This document shows positions 46,133-49,529 of a DNA stretch of 49,529 bases, one piece after another. The stretch spans positions 1-49,529 of IMG/VR virus record IMGVR_UViG_3300022885_000024; one strand, 5' to 3'. Position 1 is the stretch's first letter. Every line of letters starts with the position of its first letter. The notes beneath the pieces are model-generated. The model made no database searches, was not told where the DNA came from, and saw only the letters and a program-made list of their open reading frames with translations. Source of the DNA: a virus. The position numbers were made by a program, and so were the translations under genes.

Positions 46133-46566
46133 TAGATACCTAATTCTTTTTCAGTAAAGATTTTAAACTCCAAATCATTATCATTACAGTACACATCAGC
46201 GGCTTGCCATTTGGCTACATTTTTGATATACTCTAAACTCTCTCTCATAAATGCTCTTGACTTCTTTGTTCTAGGTTTAGGTTTTTTAGTTTGGGCGGCT
46301 GGTTTTATCTCTATCATAAAACGCTTGCCATTTTTTGTTTTTATGATAAAGTCAGGATAGTAACGGTGCCTCTTTCTATCAATAGGATTAATGTAAGGTA
46401 TCGCCAATTCTTCACTTGCCCAATGGATTATATCATCATTCCTATCACAATATAACATAAATTTCTTTTCCCATCCGGATCTATAGACGATTCTTTTAGG
46501 ATCGCCAGCATATTTGCTTGGATTGGTTGGTCTGTAAATACCTTTATACGATTGTCTTTTTTTCAT
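46129..46566 (-). CDS. 4: gp4-like head completion protein (145 aa)
   Basis: The only minus-strand gene found. In T4, gp4 (150 aa) is needed to complete filled heads and has a nuclease-like fold. The sequence KGIYRPTNPSKYAGDPKRIV, RSGWEKKFMLYCD, then YYPDFIIKTKNGKRFMIEIK gives D72, E86 and K88 of a PD-(D/E)XK-type site, with E33 upstream. The start MKKRQSY is preferred over an in-frame ATG 33 bases upstream. It ends on the TTAA shared with the tape-measure-like gene. No strong late promoter is seen on its strand; GATAAATA at 46597-46590 is a possible variant. Confidence 0.88.
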   Translation of the reverse strand: MKKRQSYKGIYRPTNPSKYAGDPKRIVYRSGWEKKFMLYCDRNDDIIHWASEELAIPYINPIDRKRHRYYPDFIIKTKNGKRFMIEIKPAAQTKKPKPRTKKSRAFMRESLEYIKNVAKWQAADVYCNDNDLEFKIFTEKELGIY

Positions 46567-46574
46567 TATAAATA
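46567..46574 (+). promoter_or_regulatory. T4-type late promoter TATAAATA before gp48
   Basis: TATAAATA on the plus strand, directly beyond the start of the minus-strand gp4-like gene. The gp48-like ATG is at 46600, leaving a leader of about 20 bases with AAAGG at 46584-46588. So this late promoter, unlike the others, gives a normal leader. Confidence 0.65.
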
Positions 46575-46599
46575 TTACTATACAAAGGTTATTTATCAC

Positions 46600-47703
46600 A
46601 TGGCATTAACAAACGTAGCAAATCATTTAAAAGGCATGGCAACAGGTCTTGCAAAAGGAATAAGAGGTGGAGTACCAGGTCTTATGAAATCGGTGTCTGG
46701 TAGTCAGGCAAAAGTAGCCGCTCAATTACTAAAGAAATCACCATTTGAAGTACCTGATTCCCCTATGGCTAAAGCAACAGCTAATCCTTTAGAATTCAGT
46801 CATGTATCCTATCCTAGAGATTTAGAATCTACAGGTTTAGGACATTGTATAATATTTTATGCTATGTCAAACTCTTATGAAGATGTAGAGGCTGATTTAA
46901 AATTTGGTGGTAGAGTTTCTGCTGCTAATATTATGGATGAGGTAGCCTTAACAGGCAATGCAGTTAAAAACATTAAAGGTTTAAATGGAAAATCATTCAC
47001 GCCTGTTAAAAACAACAATTCAGTATTATCAAAAATAGTTAAAGCAAAAACAGCAACAGCAGCTATAGGATTGTACATGCCTCCTGGAATACAAGTTAAA
47101 TATACTATGAGTTATGATGTTGAATCAACAGGAGCAATAGGCGCTATAGCGAAAGGTTTTGGCGCAGGTGGTTTAAAAGAAGCCTTAGCTACAGGTGCTG
47201 GGGGTGTTGCAATACAAACTGGTAAAAAAATAATAGATGAAGTATTTTCGGCATTAGGAGCAGGTAGACCGGCTCAACTTATAGATAAGTCTTTAGGTAT
47301 TGCTGTTAATCCACATGAAGAAATGTTTTTTAAGAAACCAGAGTTTAGAAGTTTTAGTTATACATTTGATTTTTATCCTAAGAGTGAACAAGAAATGGAA
47401 GATGTAAACAAAATTATATTTTTATTCAAGTATCATATGCACCCAAGTGTATCTGGTAATATTCATTTTAACGTACCATCTGAATTTGAAATACATTACG
47501 CTTATTTCGGACAAGAGAATGAATACTTAAACAAAATTAGCACTTGTGTGTTAAGAGATATGAATGTTGAATATGGACCTACTGAACAATTTAGCACATT
47601 TAGAAACAATCAAAAAGGTGCTCCACCAGTTCACACAAAGGTAACACTAGAGTTCCAAGAAACACAATTCATAACTAAAAAAGAAATTACTGAAGGATAT
47701 TAA
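46600..47703 (+). CDS. 48: gp48-like baseplate tail-tube cap protein (367 aa)
   Basis: In T4, gp48 (364 aa) joins gp54 on the baseplate to carry the tail tube. The start at 46600 follows AAAGG; an upstream in-frame start would lie within the promoter. The first 60 residues are basic and Gly/Ala-rich (NHLKGMATGLAKGIRGGVPG), then HVSYPRDLESTGLGHCIIFY, later KPEFRSFSYTFDFYPKSEQE and FNVPSEFEIHYAYFGQENEY with VTLEFQETQFITKKEI near the end, which fit a tube-like fold. Followed by gp53 through TAATG. Confidence 0.8.
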   Translation: MALTNVANHLKGMATGLAKGIRGGVPGLMKSVSGSQAKVAAQLLKKSPFEVPDSPMAKATANPLEFSHVSYPRDLESTGLGHCIIFYAMSNSYEDVEADLKFGGRVSAANIMDEVALTGNAVKNIKGLNGKSFTPVKNNNSVLSKIVKAKTATAAIGLYMPPGIQVKYTMSYDVESTGAIGAIAKGFGAGGLKEALATGAGGVAIQTGKKIIDEVFSALGAGRPAQLIDKSLGIAVNPHEEMFFKKPEFRSFSYTFDFYPKSEQEMEDVNKIIFLFKYHMHPSVSGNIHFNVPSEFEIHYAYFGQENEYLNKISTCVLRDMNVEYGPTEQFSTFRNNQKGAPPVHTKVTLEFQETQFITKKEITEGY

Positions 47704-48236
47704 TGTATTTTGCTAAGTTTCCAAAAATTATGTATGACATACTAGGTGATGGTAACACTAAAATAGTTACTGATCTTCTTAGACGAGTAAAAATTAAAAG
47801 CTCTATTAAAGATAGTCTTATTATGTTTGATTCATATGATGTTCAAAGTGGTGAATCTCCTGAAACCATAGCCTACAAATTATATGGCGATTCTAAATAT
47901 CATTATGTTATTCTATTATTAAACAATATAACAGACCGATATTATGGTTGGCCGTTAAGTGATTACGACTTTGAAGTATATGTAACAAACAAATATGCTG
48001 AACCTGGTGCTATACATCATTACGAAGTAACACAATCGAGTGGTAGAACTACATCAAATGGTCCTGAAGATTACTCACACAAAATTGAAGTGAACAGTGA
48101 TGCAACTGGCGCTGAAGCGGTAACAAATTACGAATACGAAAGAAGACTACAAGATCAGTTAAGACAAATTAAACTATTAAATCCTGATTACTTATCTGCT
48201 TTTGACAAAGAATATAATAAACTGATACGTGTTTAA
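47703..48236 (+). CDS. 53: gp53-like baseplate wedge protein (177 aa)
   Basis: In T4, gp53 (196 aa) joins the wedges of the baseplate around the hub. Here YFAKFPKIMYDI at the start and a LysM-like stretch, VQSGESPETIAYKLYGDSKY then HYVILLLNNITDRYYGWPLS, are characteristic. The C-terminal 60 residues are helical and basic (NYEYERRLQDQLRQIKLLNP). Starts on the last base of gp48. Confidence 0.92.
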   Translation: MYFAKFPKIMYDILGDGNTKIVTDLLRRVKIKSSIKDSLIMFDSYDVQSGESPETIAYKLYGDSKYHYVILLLNNITDRYYGWPLSDYDFEVYVTNKYAEPGAIHHYEVTQSSGRTTSNGPEDYSHKIEVNSDATGAEAVTNYEYERRLQDQLRQIKLLNPDYLSAFDKEYNKLIRV

Positions 48237-48239
48237 ATA

Positions 48240-49529
48240 ATGACAAATCAAATTGATAATCCTAATGTAATACACCAACCCGGTGATTACAACCTAGAAA
48301 CGGTTAACATCATATCATATAGAAAAAATGATGCAGAAGGAATATTGTATGAGTACAATATAAAACCAATTGTTATAAGTGTAGAATTGACGGAAGATAT
48401 ATTCACTGGTTTTATGTCAGGTAATATAATCATAAAAGACGCACAAGATATCCGATCTGTATTGCCTATCACAGGTTTAGAAAAATTAGAACTGGCATTT
48501 AGTACGCCAGGTATGAAAGGTGTCAGAGCATTACGAGATGAAGGTCACCCATTTCATATTTACAAAATAGAGGGTATGATAATAGACTCTACTAATCCTA
48601 AAGCACAATTTTATAATCTTTATTTTTGTTCAAAAGAGATGGTATATAACTCTTTTAATAGAATAAGTCAAGCGTACGCAGGACCAATTGAGGAGGGCGT
48701 AGAGAAGATTTTGAGAGATAATGATGGTATGAATAGTAAGAAACCATTTCTATATGAACCAACTAAAACAAACACCAAACTCGTTATTCCTAATTTAAAA
48801 CCACTGAATGCTATTAATCTAATGAGTCAGTCGGCCATATCAGGTTTGTATAACAATGCGGGTTATCTGTTTTACGAAACGCCAACCGGATTTCACTTTA
48901 GAAGTGTTGAATCAATGTTAGCTTTAGGTGGTGCGATTGCTCGACCTGCCTCTTTTAAATATAGGTATCAACTTGCAAGTACACAAGAAAGTGATACAGA
49001 GAAAGGGTTATCTGCAGTGATTCAATACCATTTTCAACGACCCGCCAACACCTTGTTTAATTTAAATGAAGGTATGATTGCAAGTAAATTGATTGCACAC
49101 GATAGTTTTCATAAGACTATACAAGAGTTTGATTTTGATTACCATGAGAGTTTTGGTAAATACTTTCATACAGAGCATGAGAATGGCAACAAAGCAGACC
49201 TTAAAGGCACCTTACCACTTTCTAAGTTTGATGGCAACCAGTATTATCTGTCAGAGAAGTCTAATGCTAAATTAATGACCACTACCAATACAACTAATAT
49301 ACACAATGACTATGAACGTGTACCTGTAGACCAGACGATACAAAACAAACTATCACAAAGATTGCAAATGAGAAACGTAAATGTAGATTTACAAGTATAT
49401 GGTAATAGTTTAATTACCGCAGGGTCTATTATCTATTTTGAAATGCCACTTATGAAACCGTCAGGTGAGAATGAACTGTTAAAAGAAAATCCTTACTGGT
49501 CAGGTCGTTACCTAGTCATGGCTGTTAAA
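48240..49529 (+). CDS. gp27-like baseplate hub protein, cut by the window end (430+ aa)
   Basis: The frame opens at ATG 48240, four bases after gp53, and stays open to the last base. Blocks such as IVISVELTEDIFTGFMSGNI, IRSVLPITGLEKLELAFSTP and the end LLKENPYWSGRYLVMAVK are typical of the hub proteins that plug the tail tube (T4 gp27, 391 aa). The C-terminal SGRYLVxxV ending suggests that little is missing. The identity as gp27 counterpart rests on this pattern and on order, not on strong sequence likeness to T4. Confidence 0.75.
   Translation, partial: MTNQIDNPNVIHQPGDYNLETVNIISYRKNDAEGILYEYNIKPIVISVELTEDIFTGFMSGNIIIKDAQDIRSVLPITGLEKLELAFSTPGMKGVRALRDEGHPFHIYKIEGMIIDSTNPKAQFYNLYFCSKEMVYNSFNRISQAYAGPIEEGVEKILRDNDGMNSKKPFLYEPTKTNTKLVIPNLKPLNAINLMSQSAISGLYNNAGYLFYETPTGFHFRSVESMLALGGAIARPASFKYRYQLASTQESDTEKGLSAVIQYHFQRPANTLFNLNEGMIASKLIAHDSFHKTIQEFDFDYHESFGKYFHTEHENGNKADLKGTLPLSKFDGNQYYLSEKSNAKLMTTTNTTNIHNDYERVPVDQTIQNKLSQRLQMRNVNVDLQVYGNSLITAGSIIYFEMPLMKPSGENELLKENPYWSGRYLVMAVK

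Noticed and set aside
1-49529. CRISPR arrays, tRNA genes, insertion sequences and attachment sites
   Set aside because: No regularly spaced repeats, no GTTCRA-type T-loop in a cloverleaf context, no transposase and no terminal inverted repeats were seen by eye.

Overview
The window is a 49.5 kb piece of an AT-rich, T4-like (myovirus) marine phage genome. The T4 assignment rests on recognisable homologues of primase gp61, NrdA/NrdB, glutaredoxin, RNase H, late-transcription coactivator gp33, helicase loader gp59, single-strand-binding gp32, head-completion gp4 and baseplate/tail proteins (gp54-, gp26/gp51-, gp29-, gp48-, gp53- and gp27-like). The low GC, the very tight gene packing with ATGA/TAATG overlaps and the curli (type VIII secretion) cassette resemble, from memory, myoviruses of SAR11/Pelagibacter. 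The host is therefore an inference. Almost every gene is on the plus strand; the one exception is the gp4-like gene. No tRNA, rRNA, CRISPR or insertion sequence is visible. No gene-free stretch exceeds 300 bases; the longest (about 100 to 140 bases, near 10305, 22433, 22883, 31076 and 37109) hold promoters, terminators or hairpins.

Layout. 0-3.7 kb: unknown phage proteins, a DUF1353 protein and a lysis-like group (spanin-like, lipoprotein, small membrane proteins) interrupted by a GIY-YIG endonuclease. 3.7-10.1 kb: a curli-type cassette (CsgF, CsgG, a curlin-repeat protein, a FecR protein, a PA14-curlin fusion and a CHASE2-adenylate cyclase) behind a T4-type late promoter. 10.8-22.4 kb: one long apparent operon from a sigma70-like promoter to a terminator, carrying primase, ribonucleotide reductase, a RuvC-like nuclease and a run of glycan genes. 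22.5-28.6 kb: many small genes, including a sigma70 region 4-like protein and several exported or lipoprotein products, ending in glutaredoxin. 28.6-37.1 kb: DNA-binding protein, RNase H, peptidoglycan hydrolases, a second membrane/lipoprotein group and many small conserved phage genes. 37.2-41.4 kb: PD-(D/E)XK exonuclease, gp33, gp59, gp32 and a strong terminator. 41.5 kb to the end: late tail and baseplate genes.

Regulation visible in the DNA. Nine plus-strand sigma70-like promoters (TTGACA/T, 16-17 bases, TGn-TAnnnT) head early or middle genes. TATAAATA elements matching T4 late promoters precede the GIY-YIG gene, the curli cassette, gp32 and the tail genes. In three late and three sigma70-like cases the start codon lies where transcription should begin, so leaderless mRNAs are likely. 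The gp26-like gene carries a T TTT TTC slippery site with a downstream stem-loop, which would fuse it by -1 frameshift to a gp51-like reading frame that has no good start of its own.

The most interesting parts are the late-promoted curli/adhesin cassette with its compositionally distinct PA14 domain, the sigma region 4-like protein, the candidate frameshift, and the glycan island with its internally deleted methyltransferase.
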